A model generated the notes under the pieces. That model was not told where the DNA came from. It searched no databases and worked only from the letters and a program-made list of their open reading frames with translations. From Streptomyces sp. HB132 (GTDB lineage Bacteria > Actinomycetota > Actinomycetes > Streptomycetales > Streptomycetaceae): DNA of 64,000 nt. Positions 25,165 to 33,136 of the stretch are shown here, one piece after another (the stretch's first letter is position 1; every line of letters starts with the position of its first letter). A program made the position numbers and the translations under genes. The stretch is from contig NZ_JAFBGA010000001.1 in NCBI RefSeq assembly GCF_016909575.1, positions 1 through 64,000 of the forward strand. Direction: 5' to 3'.

Positions 25165-25896
25165 ATGGCTGGACTCGCACTCGATGGGTCGAACCCCGAT
25201 GTCAGCCTGCTCTACGACATCAATGGGCTGGCGAAGGCCGCTCCGACCTGGTTCGACGAGGTCATGGGGTTCGTCGGTGAGTTCGGGATCATGTTCGCCA
25301 TGGTCCTGGTGGCCCTGTGGTGCTGGTGGAGCGTGCGCCGACGCGGGACGACCGAGGACTCGGTGACGGCGGTTGCCGGGCTCGTGTGGGCGCCCTTGGC
25401 CGCCGGGATCGCGTTGCTCATCAACATCCCGATCCGCGGCTTCGTGGAGAGGCCCCGACCGTTCTTCGACCACAAGGGGCTCGAAGTCCTGGTCGAGGGC
25501 AAGACGGACTTCTCCTTCGTGAGTGACCACGCGACGATGGCGATGGCGATCGCGGTGGGGCTCTTCGTGGCCAACAGGAAGTTCGGCCTGGTGGCGATCG
25601 CGTTGGCCCTTCTGGAGGGCTTCTGCCGCGTCTACATGGGCGTCCACTATCCGACCGACGTGATCGGCGGCTTCGCTCTCGGTACTGCGGTGGCTCTGCT
25701 GCTCGCCCCGCTCGCGATGATGCTGCTGACGCCCCTGGTGGGCGCGGTGGCCCGTGTCGGAGCGGTCGGCTGGCTCGTCCGGGCGGGCGGGGCCGGCGCC
25801 GACGCCGACGGCCGGGGTGAGTCGCTCGGGATTCCCGAGCCGAGTTCGGGTTCCGGTCGTGGCAGTGCGCCGGGCGACAGGGATCTCGCCGCGTAG
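25165..25896 (+). CDS. PAP2-family membrane phosphatase
   Basis: A 243-residue polytopic membrane protein with the three phosphatase signature regions: IRGFVERPRP, FVSDHATMAMA (SDH in place of SGH) and CRVYMGVHYPTDVIGG. The active site should face outside and dephosphorylate a lipid pyrophosphate or phosphatidic-acid-type substrate, for example undecaprenyl pyrophosphate. ATG 25165 is chosen for the AAGGGG sequence upstream and the normal family length. The C-terminal tail is Gly/Ser-rich and disordered. A strong terminator follows. Confidence 0.88.
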   Translation: MAGLALDGSNPDVSLLYDINGLAKAAPTWFDEVMGFVGEFGIMFAMVLVALWCWWSVRRRGTTEDSVTAVAGLVWAPLAAGIALLINIPIRGFVERPRPFFDHKGLEVLVEGKTDFSFVSDHATMAMAIAVGLFVANRKFGLVAIALALLEGFCRVYMGVHYPTDVIGGFALGTAVALLLAPLAMMLLTPLVGAVARVGAVGWLVRAGGAGADADGRGESLGIPEPSSGSGRGSAPGDRDLAA

Positions 25897-25916
25897 GAGC
25901 GTCGGGTTCGACGATG

Positions 25917-25946
25917 TGAGGGGTGTCCCACGAGGGGCACCCCTCA
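25917..25946 (+). terminator. Intrinsic terminator after the PAP2 gene
   Basis: TGAGGGGTGTCCC and GGGGCACCCCTCA form a near-perfect 13-bp hairpin around ACGA, starting 20 bases past the stop codon. There is little T-run, as is common in Streptomyces. Confidence 0.8.
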
Positions 25947-26065
25947 CGCATGTCCGGGTACCGCCTGCGCCCGGTCGCGCATGCCCGGCCCAGCTCACGC
26001 GTCCCGCCCGCCGGATCCCTTACGCGAGCGGTGCCCGGAAGCCCTTCCGCGAGCGGTGCGGCGGC

Positions 26066-26248
26066 TCAGCGGTCCAGGGTGGTGCTGTGTTCCTGCGCGT
26101 CGGTGCGGGCCCGGTCGCGGGACCGTCGGGCGGCGCCGGACCAGCCGCAGCTGCACCGGGCCAGACAGAACGAGCCCCGTTCGACGGTCGTGGTGCTGTG
26201 TGCCGGGCCGGGGCTGTGGACGGGGGAGTCCGAGGGGTCCTGATGCAC
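26066..26248 (-). CDS. Small conserved protein with a C-x-CGW motif
   Basis: A 60-residue protein easily missed because of its size. The C-terminal half reads CLARCSCGWSGAARRSRDRA and continues with RTDAQEH. This is a pattern I associate with small conserved Streptomyces proteins (Cys-x-Cys-Gly-Trp, then an Arg-rich helix and a final His). The two Cys and nearby His could bind a metal. The N-terminal third is low-complexity. GTG 26248 is the likely start, but no strong ribosome-binding site is seen. It is convergent with the PAP2 gene and divergent from the lipoprotein gene. The function is unknown. Confidence 0.55.
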   Translation of the reverse strand: MHQDPSDSPVHSPGPAHSTTTVERGSFCLARCSCGWSGAARRSRDRARTDAQEHSTTLDR

Positions 26249-26401
26249 GTGTCCACGGTACCGGGCACGCCGTTCGGCGGTCGGGGAGTGGGCCGATCGG
26301 CGTCCGGAGTGGGCCGTGCGGCGTGACGAGGCGCCCCGGCCGTCGTTAGGCGAAGCAGGCCGGAACTCGTTCACGTGTACGTCGTTGGGGGTTGGCAGGC
26401 G

Positions 26402-27301
26402 ATGGTGGTGCAGCAGCAGAGGTCCGGAGGCGGGGCACTGGCTGTGTGCGCCCTGGCCGTGGCGGGTGTGATGGCGCTGGGCACCGGATGCGCCGGTGCG
26501 GGCCCCGGAGGCGTGGGTGGCGGTGACGGGAGTGGCGGCCGGCAGACCGTGGCCGGCGCACACGGCGCCGGCTCCCCGGCCGCCGTGCTCCGGCGGGCGG
26601 CCGAGGAGCTGGTCGGCGCGGGCAGCGCCGAGGCGCGTACGTCGATGGAGACCGCGGCCGGAGGGACCCGGGTGACGATCCGGGGGCAGGGGGTGTACGA
26701 CTTCCGGGAGCAGCTGGGCCGGATCAAGGTCGTCCTGCCGAAGGACGCCGCCGGGACCGACGAGCACCTGCCGATCACGGAACTGCTCGCCCCCGGTGCG
26801 CTCTACATGAAGAACCGTGGTGCCGGGGTGCCCGCGGACAAGTGGGTGCGTATCGACACATCGGCCCTGGAGGACGGCAATCTGGTCACCGGCGGTGTGA
26901 CCGATCCGACTGCCGCCGCCGAATTGCTCAGGGGGGCGGGCGAGGTGACGTACGTCGGGCGGACGGAGCTGGCCGGTGTGGCGGTGCGGCACTACCGGGG
27001 AGTCGCGGACCTCGGGAGGGCGGCACGCGGGGCCTCGCCGTCCTCGCGCGGGGCGCTGGCCGCCGCAGCGAAGGGGTTCAGCACGGACGCCGTGCCCTTC
27101 GACGCCTATCTGGACGACGAGGGCCTGTTGCGGAAGGTGCGCCACCACTTCACGTTCGCGACCGAGGGGCCGGCGGTCGCGGTGGTGTCGACGATGCTGC
27201 TGTACGGCTTCGGGGTGCCGGTCTCCGTGGAGCTGCCCCGCGAGGCGGACATCTACACGGGGCGTGTCCAGCAGGGCCGGAGTGGCCCGGAAGCGCCGTA
27301 G
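26402..27301 (+). CDS. LppX/LprAFG-like lipoprotein
   Basis: A 299-residue predicted lipoprotein. The hydrophobic N-terminus ends in lipobox MALGTGC with the acylated Cys near residue 28, followed by a Gly-rich linker. The mature domain has the sequence character of LppX/LprG-type lipid-binding lipoproteins: a helix LRRAAEELVGAGSAE, then repeated beta segments such as GVYDFREQLGRIKVVLP, and the late YLDDEGLLRKVRH motif. Transport or display of a lipid at the membrane is inferred from the family. ATG 26402 follows a GGGGG run at about ten bases. An upstream GTG (26375) is possible. Confidence 0.8.
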   Translation: MVVQQQRSGGGALAVCALAVAGVMALGTGCAGAGPGGVGGGDGSGGRQTVAGAHGAGSPAAVLRRAAEELVGAGSAEARTSMETAAGGTRVTIRGQGVYDFREQLGRIKVVLPKDAAGTDEHLPITELLAPGALYMKNRGAGVPADKWVRIDTSALEDGNLVTGGVTDPTAAAELLRGAGEVTYVGRTELAGVAVRHYRGVADLGRAARGASPSSRGALAAAAKGFSTDAVPFDAYLDDEGLLRKVRHHFTFATEGPAVAVVSTMLLYGFGVPVSVELPREADIYTGRVQQGRSGPEAP

Positions 27302-27412
27302 GGAGGGGGTCGAAATGGTCCGTCCGTGCCATGCGCGGCGCGTACCGCGCTCCCTACGCTAGGGAGTCGGTGCGCCAGGAGTCGACGACAGCAGAGAGAG
27401 GTGACGCAGGTG

Positions 27413-27610
27413 GTGACGCTCAGCGCTCCGAACGCTCAGGACTGTGTGGCCCTCGCCGAGATCGAACTCTGCGGCGAGCTCATGATCGCGGCGGCGGACG
27501 CACGCGAGGACCGGCTGAGTCCCGACCGCATCGACGAGGTGCTCAACGTCGGATCGGATGCCGCCGAGCAGTCGCCGACGATCCCCCGGCAGGTCCGCCA
27601 CCGGGGATGA
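27413..27610 (+). CDS. Small conserved hypothetical protein
   Basis: A 65-residue acidic helical protein that starts TLSAPNAQDCVALAEIELCG after the initiator and is rich in Ala, Glu and Asp. GTG 27413 is favoured because GAGAGGTG lies about nine bases upstream. GTG 27401 is also possible. A promoter-like CTCCCTA-CGC-TAGGGAG palindrome lies at 27350-27366. Similar short proteins occur at this position in other Streptomyces, by recollection. No function is known. It is convergent with csoR. Confidence 0.62.
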   Translation: MTLSAPNAQDCVALAEIELCGELMIAAADAREDRLSPDRIDEVLNVGSDAAEQSPTIPRQVRHRG

Positions 27611-27688
27611 CCTGGACTTCCGCGCCCCTCCCCGGTGGTGCGGTGTGCGGTGCGGGTGGGCGAGGGCGGTCGCCGGTTCGTCCCGCTG

Positions 27689-28036
27689 TCAGGTGCGCAG
27701 CAGGCGGGCGATCGCCTTGGTGGCTTCCTCGACCTTCGCGTCGATCTCCTCACCGCCCTTGAGTGCCGCATCCGCGACACAGTGGCGCAAATGCTCTTCC
27801 AGCAGCTGGAGCGCGAAGGACTGCAGGGCCTTCGTGGACGCCGAGACCTGGGTGAGTATGTCGATGCAGTAGACGTCCTCGTCCACCATCCGCTGGAGGC
27901 CGCGGATCTGTCCCTCGATGCGGCGCAGGCGCTTGAGGTGCTCCTCCTTCTGGTGGTGGTAACCGTGGATGCCGCGGTCGTGGTCGGTGACGACCGCTTC
28001 CGTGCCGACTGCGTCGGTGGCCTCGGTGCTGGTCAT
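27689..28036 (-). CDS. csoR: Copper-sensing transcriptional repressor CsoR
   Basis: A 115-residue helical repressor of the CsoR/RcnR family. After a variable, His-rich N-terminus (DRGIHGYHHQKEEHLKRLRR) comes the core with the copper-binding triad: Cys in DVYCIDIL, then His and Cys in EEHLRHC. The ATG 28036 start has GGGAGGA at the right distance. Cu(I) binding should release the tetramer from its operator, which is visible just upstream, indicating autoregulation as described for S. lividans CsoR. The copper pump and chaperone genes it would also control are not in this window. Confidence 0.93.
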   Translation of the reverse strand: MTSTEATDAVGTEAVVTDHDRGIHGYHHQKEEHLKRLRRIEGQIRGLQRMVDEDVYCIDILTQVSASTKALQSFALQLLEEHLRHCVADAALKGGEEIDAKVEEATKAIARLLRT

Positions 28037-28093
28037 GGGGTCCTCCCGTTGTCCTCTTGGCCTGCGGAAAGCGTGCCGTTCTGTACCGTCTGC

Positions 28094-28110
28094 ATACCCC
28101 TGCCGGGTAT
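28094..28110. promoter_or_regulatory. CsoR operator
   Basis: ATACCCCTGCCGGGTAT is a 17-bp inverted repeat (ATACCC-N5-GGGTAT) of the type bound by actinobacterial CsoR proteins. It lies 58 bases before the csoR start, in its promoter region. Confidence 0.85.
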
Positions 28111-28257
28111 ATCGTAACGAATCCAGCCGAAACGTGACCGGGGGGCCGTGCTGATCACTGTGCCCGATGCGCGACACTGAAGAACGCCGGTTAGCCGTGG
28201 CCGGATGATGCGCCTAGCATCAGCCTGACCGAATCCAAAGCACCCCGAGGACCCCAC

Positions 28258-28878
28258 GTGCGCTTTCGTCTGACCCCCAGGGAGACGAGCTTCTACGACA
28301 TGTTTTCCGCCTCCGCGGACAACATCGTCACGGGCTCGAAGCTCCTCATGGAACTGCTCGGGGCGGATTCTGCCTCCCGAGTCGAGATCGCGGAGCGTAT
28401 GCGGGCAGCGGAGCACGCGGGGGACGATGCCACCCACGCGATCTTCCACCAGCTGAACTCCTCCTTCATCACGCCGTTCGACCGCGAGGACATCTACAAC
28501 CTCGCGTCGTCGCTCGACGACATCATGGACTTCATGGAGGAGGCCGTCGACCTGGTCGTGCTGTACCAGATCGACGAGCTCCCGAAGGGTGTCGAGCAGC
28601 AGATCGAGGTCCTGGCCCGGGCGGCGGAACTGACCGCCGAGGCCATGCCGAGTCTGCGGACCATGGACAACCTCACCGAGTACTGGATCGAGGTCAACCG
28701 CCTGGAGAACCAGGCCGACCAGATCCACCGCAAGCTGCTGGCCCAGCTCTTCAACGGCAAGTACGAAGCCATGGACGTGCTGAAGCTCAAGCAGATCGTG
28801 GACGTGCTGGAAGAGGCGGCTGATGCGTTCGAGCACGTCGCCAACACCGTGGAGACCATCGCGGTCAAGGAGTCCTGA
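28258..28878 (+). CDS. DUF47/PhoU-like Pit accessory protein
   Basis: A 206-residue all-helical PhoU-related protein (DUF47, PhoU_div). Seen are the family start RFRLTPRETSFYDMFSASA, the central helix FITPFDREDIYNLASSLDDI with its acidic metal-site pattern, and the final VDVLEEAADAFEHVANTVE. GTG 28258 is preceded by GAGGA. It lies six bases before the Pit transporter gene and forms a two-gene operon. Partners of this type are thought to modulate low-affinity phosphate uptake through Pit, but no activity can be read from the sequence. Confidence 0.92.
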   Translation: MRFRLTPRETSFYDMFSASADNIVTGSKLLMELLGADSASRVEIAERMRAAEHAGDDATHAIFHQLNSSFITPFDREDIYNLASSLDDIMDFMEEAVDLVVLYQIDELPKGVEQQIEVLARAAELTAEAMPSLRTMDNLTEYWIEVNRLENQADQIHRKLLAQLFNGKYEAMDVLKLKQIVDVLEEAADAFEHVANTVETIAVKES

Positions 28879-28883
28879 ACCTC

Positions 28884-29882
28884 GTGGACACCTTTGCGCT
28901 GATCGTGACCATCGGTGTCGCGCTCGGCTTCACGTATACGAACGGCTTCCACGACTCGGCGAACGCCATCGCCACCTCGGTCTCCACCCGGGCGCTGACC
29001 CCGCGTGCGGCTCTGGCGATGGCCGCTGTGATGAACCTCGCAGGTGCCTTCCTGGGCCAGGGGGTCGCCAAGACCGTCAGTGAAGGGCTGATCGCCACGC
29101 CCGAGGGCCAGAAGGGGATGGGAATCCTCTTCGCGGCGCTGGTCGGCGCGATCATCTGGAACCTCGTCACCTGGTACTACGGTCTGCCGTCCTCGTCCTC
29201 GCACGCCCTTTTCGGCGGCATGGTCGGTGCGGCGCTGGCCGGCGGGACGATGGTGCACTGGGACGGGGTGCTGTCCAAGATCGTCATCCCGATGTTCCTC
29301 TCTCCGGTCATCGGGCTGGTCGTCGGCTATCTGGTGATGGTCGGGATCATGTGGATATTCCGGAAGACCAACCCTCATAAGGCCAAGCGCGGCTTCCGCA
29401 TCGCCCAGACGGTTTCGGCGGCGGGCATGGCACTCGGTCACGGTCTGCAGGACGCCCAGAAGACGATGGGCATCGTGGTGATGGCCCTGGTCATCGCCGA
29501 TGTCGAGGGCCCGAACGACGAGATCCCGGTCTGGGTGAAGATCGCCTGTGCGGCGATGCTGTCCCTCGGGACGTACGCGGGTGGCTGGCGCATCATGCGC
29601 ACGCTCGGCCGCAAGATCATCGAGCTGGACCCGCCGCAGGGCTTCGCCGCCGAGACGACCGGCGCCTCGATCATGTTCGGCTCGGCCTTCCTGTTCCACG
29701 CACCGATCTCCACGACTCACGTGATCACCTCGGCGATCATGGGTGTCGGCGCCACGAAGCGGGTGAACGCGGTCCGCTGGGGAGTGGCCAAGAACATCAT
29801 CCTGGGGTGGTTCATCACGATGCCGGCCGCGGCACTGGTGGCCGCGCTCAGCTACGGGGTCGTCGTACTGCTCTTCGGCTGA
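28884..29882 (+). CDS. pitH1: Low-affinity inorganic phosphate transporter (Pit/PHO4 family)
   Basis: A 332-residue polytopic transporter importing metal-phosphate by proton symport. Both inverted-repeat signature halves are present: FTYTNGFHDSANAIATSVST near the N-terminus, and GMALGHGLQDAQKTMGI in the second half. SSSSHAL and STTHVITSAIMG also match PHO4 signatures. About ten membrane helices are expected. GTG 28884 starts six bases after the DUF47 gene. The symbol pitH1 follows the S. coelicolor gene at this place (SCO4138, recalled). It is divided from the high-affinity pst operon only by a terminator and a short repeat region. Confidence 0.93.
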   Translation: MDTFALIVTIGVALGFTYTNGFHDSANAIATSVSTRALTPRAALAMAAVMNLAGAFLGQGVAKTVSEGLIATPEGQKGMGILFAALVGAIIWNLVTWYYGLPSSSSHALFGGMVGAALAGGTMVHWDGVLSKIVIPMFLSPVIGLVVGYLVMVGIMWIFRKTNPHKAKRGFRIAQTVSAAGMALGHGLQDAQKTMGIVVMALVIADVEGPNDEIPVWVKIACAAMLSLGTYAGGWRIMRTLGRKIIELDPPQGFAAETTGASIMFGSAFLFHAPISTTHVITSAIMGVGATKRVNAVRWGVAKNIILGWFITMPAAALVAALSYGVVVLLFG

Positions 29883-29947
29883 GTCCTGCCGCCCCCGACG
29901 AGCCCTGCCGATCCACTGCCCGACCGGGCGACATCGTACGGAAAATG

Positions 29948-29987
29948 GGTCCGCCCCTGCTCTCCTGTGGAGAGCGGGGGCGGACCC
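29948..29987 (+). terminator. Terminator after pit
   Basis: GGTCCGCCCCTGCTCTCC and GGAGAGCGGGGGCGGACC fold into an 18-bp hairpin with one mismatch around a TGTG loop, followed by CTTTG. It closes the DUF47-pit operon and may also stop pstB transcription from the other side. Confidence 0.82.
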
Positions 29988-30041
29988 TTTGCCTTGTGGT
30001 GGCACCGCCATGCAGCACCCCAAGGCCGTCTGTGGTTGTCC

Positions 30042-30103
30042 GGATCGTGCTCGCACGAGGCCCGCTCGTCCGGATCCTGCTTGTGAGGATCGTGCTCGCA
30101 CGA
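30042..30103. repeat. Short degenerate direct repeats between pit and pstB
   Basis: The 17-mer GGATCGTGCTCGCACGA occurs at 30042-30058 and again at 30087-30103. Related pieces (CCGGATCCTGCTT and CGGGTCCTGCTT) lie around it. Each copy contains a small TCGTGC/GCACGA inverted repeat. No coding role was seen. Confidence 0.55.
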
Positions 30104-30125
30104 AGCCGGTCCGTGCGGGTCCTGC

Positions 30126-30902
30126 TTATCCGAAGCGGCCGGAGATGTAGTCCTCGGTCGCCTGGACCGACGGGTTGGAGAAGATCCGTTCCGTCTCGTC
30201 GATCTCGATGAGCCGGCCGGGCTTGCCGACCGCGGAGAGGTTGAAGAAGGCCGTACGGTCCGAGACGCGTGCCGCCTGCTGCATGTTGTGCGTCACGATG
30301 ACGATCGTGAAGCGCTCCTTCAGCTCGCCGATCAGGTCCTCGATGGCGAGGGTCGAGATCGGGTCGAGCGCGGAGCACGGCTCGTCCATCAGCAGCACGT
30401 CCGGCTCGACCGCGATCGCGCGGGCGATGCACAGACGCTGCTGCTGGCCGCCGGAGAGGCCGGAGCCCGGCTTGTTCAGGCGGTCCTTGACCTCGTTCCA
30501 GAGGTTGGCGCCCTTGAGGGACTTCTCGACGATGTCCGACAGCTGGCTCTTGCGGTAGGAGCCGTTCAGCCGCAGCCCGGCCGCGACGTTGTCGAAGATC
30601 GACATGGTCGGGAAGGGGTTAGGGCGCTGGAAGACCATGCCGACCGTGCGGCGCACGGTGACGGGGTCGACGCCGGAGCCGTACAGGTTCTCGTCGTCCA
30701 GCAGCACCTTGCCCTCGACACGGCCACCGGGGGTGACCTCGTGCATGCGGTTCAGGGTGCGGAGGAAGGTGGACTTGCCGCAGCCGGACGGGCCGATGAA
30801 GGCGGTGACGGAGCGGGGCTCCACGGTCATCGAGATGTCCTCGATGGCCTTGTGGGAGCCGTAGTAGGCGGTGAGGCCGCTGATGTCGATGCGCTTGGCC
30901 AT
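30126..30902 (-). CDS. pstB: Phosphate ABC transporter ATP-binding protein PstB
   Basis: A 258-residue ABC ATPase that powers high-affinity phosphate import. Walker [10 protein letters not shown] lies at residues 37-45, with signature LSGGQQQR, Walker [13 protein letters not shown] and the switch His in [33 protein letters not shown] is the PstB-type Q-loop. It is the last gene of the leftward pstSCAB operon, 27 bases after pstA. Confidence 0.97.
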   Translation of the reverse strand: MAKRIDISGLTAYYGSHKAIEDISMTVEPRSVTAFIGPSGCGKSTFLRTLNRMHEVTPGGRVEGKVLLDDENLYGSGVDPVTVRRTVGMVFQRPNPFPTMSIFDNVAAGLRLNGSYRKSQLSDIVEKSLKGANLWNEVKDRLNKPGSGLSGGQQQRLCIARAIAVEPDVLLMDEPCSALDPISTLAIEDLIGELKERFTIVIVTHNMQQAARVSDRTAFFNLSAVGKPGRLIEIDETERIFSNPSVQATEDYISGRFG

Positions 30903-30929
30903 GTGGAATCAACTGCTTTCTGCGTGGCC

Positions 30930-32018
30930 TCAGCGGCCGGACTTGGGGGCCTTCCAGCGGGCGATGCCGCGGGCCACCAGATTGAGGATCATGACGAAGG
31001 CGATCAGCACCAGGGCGGCGGCCCAGGCGCGGTCGTAGGACGCGGCCTCGCCGATCTTGTACTGCTCGTAGATGTAGAACGGCAGCGAGGACTGGGCGCC
31101 TTCGAAGGGGTTCGTGTTGATCAGCTGGCTGCCGAAGACCAGGAGGATGATCGGTGCCGTCTCTCCCGCGATGCGGGCGATGGCGAGCATGACGCCCGTC
31201 GTGATGCCGCCGATCGCGGTGGGCAGGACCACCTTCAGGATGGTGCGCCACTTCGGGATGCCGAGCGCGAGGGACGCCTCGCGGAGCTCGTTGGGGACGA
31301 GCTTGAGCATCTCCTCGGTGGAGCGGACCACCACGGGGATCATCAGGATCGTCAGGGCCAGGGCGCCCATCAGACCGGACGGCTCCAGCTTTGCGATCAG
31401 CATGATCGACAGGATGAACAGACCGGCCACGATGGACGGGATGCCCGTCATGACGTCCACGAAGAAGGTCACGGCCTTGGCGAGGGTGCCCTTGCCGTAC
31501 TCGACCAGGTAGACCGCGGTCAGGAGCCCGAGCGGGGCGGAGATCACGGTGGCGATCCCGACCTGTTCCAGGGTGCCGATCAGGGCGTGGTAGACACCGC
31601 CGCTGTCCTCGGAGCCGAGTACCCCGGCCATCGAGTGGGTGAGGAAGTAGCCGTCGAGACGCTGGGAGCCGCGGCTGATCGTGGTCCAGAGCAGCGAGGC
31701 GAGCGGGACGACGGCGACCAGGAAGCACACCCAGACGATGCTGGTGGCGAGCCGGTCCTTGGCCTGGCGCTTGTTCTCGACCACGGTCGTCGCGACGTAC
31801 GAGAGGACCAGGAAGAGCAGGGCCGAGATCATGCCCCACTGGACGCGGCTGTGCCAGCCGGCTGCCAGGGAGACGCCGACCCCGAGGGCGATCGACACGA
31901 CGGCGAAGCCGAGGGGGGCCCAGCGGGGGAGGCTGCGGCTGCTGAGGCCGGGCTTGCCGGGTTCCGGCGAGGTCTGCGGACGCTTGTCCTGGACGTCGGT
32001 GGTGGTGGCGTGGGTCAT
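30930..32018 (-). CDS. pstA: Phosphate ABC transporter permease PstA
   Basis: A 362-residue permease with a cytoplasmic N-terminal extension and seven to eight membrane helices. The coupling (EAA) loop reads ELREASLALGIPKWRTILKV, and IAGETAPIILL is a PstA-type segment. The start overlaps the pstC stop by four bases (ATGA), so the two permeases are translationally coupled. The first about 110 residues, with two extra helices, are longer than in E. coli PstA, as is usual in actinobacteria. Confidence 0.96.
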   Translation of the reverse strand: MTHATTTDVQDKRPQTSPEPGKPGLSSRSLPRWAPLGFAVVSIALGVGVSLAAGWHSRVQWGMISALLFLVLSYVATTVVENKRQAKDRLATSIVWVCFLVAVVPLASLLWTTISRGSQRLDGYFLTHSMAGVLGSEDSGGVYHALIGTLEQVGIATVISAPLGLLTAVYLVEYGKGTLAKAVTFFVDVMTGIPSIVAGLFILSIMLIAKLEPSGLMGALALTILMIPVVVRSTEEMLKLVPNELREASLALGIPKWRTILKVVLPTAIGGITTGVMLAIARIAGETAPIILLVFGSQLINTNPFEGAQSSLPFYIYEQYKIGEAASYDRAWAAALVLIAFVMILNLVARGIARWKAPKSGR

Positions 32019-33007
32019 GCGTTGGCCCCCGAGTACTCCTTGCGGCGGGCGATGATGAGCCGGGCCGCGCCGTTGACCAGCAGGGTGAGGACGAAGAGGA
32101 CGAGGCCCGAGGCGATCAGGGCGTCGCGCCCGAATTCGTCCGCCTCACCGAACTTGGCCGCGATGTTCTGGGCGAAGGTCCCGCCGCCCGGATTGAGCAC
32201 GTGCAGCGAGATGAGGAAGCTCGGCGAGAGCACCGTGGCGACCGCCATCGTCTCGCCGAGCGCGCGGCCGAGGCCGAGCATCGAGGCCGAGATGATGCCG
32301 GAGCGGCCGAAGGGCAGTACCGAGAGCCGGATGACCTCCCAGCGGGTGGCGCCGAGGGCGAGCGCGGCCTCCTCGTTCATCTTCGGAACCTGGAGGAAGA
32401 CCTCGCGGCTGACGCTGGTCACGATCGGCAGGATCATGATCGCGAGCAGGACGCCGACGGTGAAGAGCGAGCGGGCGACGCCGACCTCGGTCTTCTCGAA
32501 GATGTACGTCCAGCCGAAGAACTGGTCGAGCCAGAGGTTCAGCCCCTCCAGGTACGGGACGAGGACGAGGGCGCCCCAGATGCCGTAGACGATGCTGGGC
32601 ACCGCCGCGAGCAGGTCGATGACGTACGCGAGGGGGGCTGCCAGCTTGCGCGGCGCGTAGTGCGAGATGAACAGGGCGATGCCGACAGCGATCGGAACCG
32701 CGATGAGCATCGCGATGATCGAGCTGACGACCGTGCCGAAGAGCAGGACCGCGATGCCGAAGACCGGGGGGTCGCCGGCCGGGTTCCAGTCGAAGGTGGT
32801 GAGGAAGTTGCCCTCGTCCTTCGATATGGCGATGACGGCGCGGTAGCTGAGGAACACGGCGATCGACGCCATGAGCACGAGCAGCAGGATGCCCGAGCCC
32901 CGCGAGAGACCCAGGAAGATCTTGTCGCCGGCGCGCCCGGTGGACTTGGGGCGGCCGCGCGTGACCGGCGGAGCCGGTGGGATGTCGAGCGGTGTGGTGG
33001 AAGCCAT
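32015..33007 (-). CDS. pstC: Phosphate ABC transporter permease PstC
   Basis: A 330-residue permease with about six to seven membrane helices. The coupling loop reads MNEEAALALGATRWEVIRLS, followed by GLGRALGETMAVATV, a PstC signature. ATG 33007 (MASTTPLDIPP) is preferred to the upstream in-frame start because it gives the usual length and lies just after the pstS-pstC spacer. The 129-base spacer to pstS is free of genes and could hold a processing site that allows more PstS to be made. Confidence 0.96.
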   Translation of the reverse strand: MASTTPLDIPPAPPVTRGRPKSTGRAGDKIFLGLSRGSGILLLVLMASIAVFLSYRAVIAISKDEGNFLTTFDWNPAGDPPVFGIAVLLFGTVVSSIIAMLIAVPIAVGIALFISHYAPRKLAAPLAYVIDLLAAVPSIVYGIWGALVLVPYLEGLNLWLDQFFGWTYIFEKTEVGVARSLFTVGVLLAIMILPIVTSVSREVFLQVPKMNEEAALALGATRWEVIRLSVLPFGRSGIISASMLGLGRALGETMAVATVLSPSFLISLHVLNPGGGTFAQNIAAKFGEADEFGRDALIASGLVLFVLTLLVNGAARLIIARRKEYSGANA

Positions 33008-33136
33008 GGTCTTTCCGGTCTGTGTGGGGGAGCGGAGGCTCCCCTGGCGGCGGTGCACCGGATGGTCGGGTGGTGGGGCCGGTCCGGAGGAGTGCGCCGG
33101 ACCGGCCCGCACCTGTGTGCGTGTCGCGGTGGAGGG

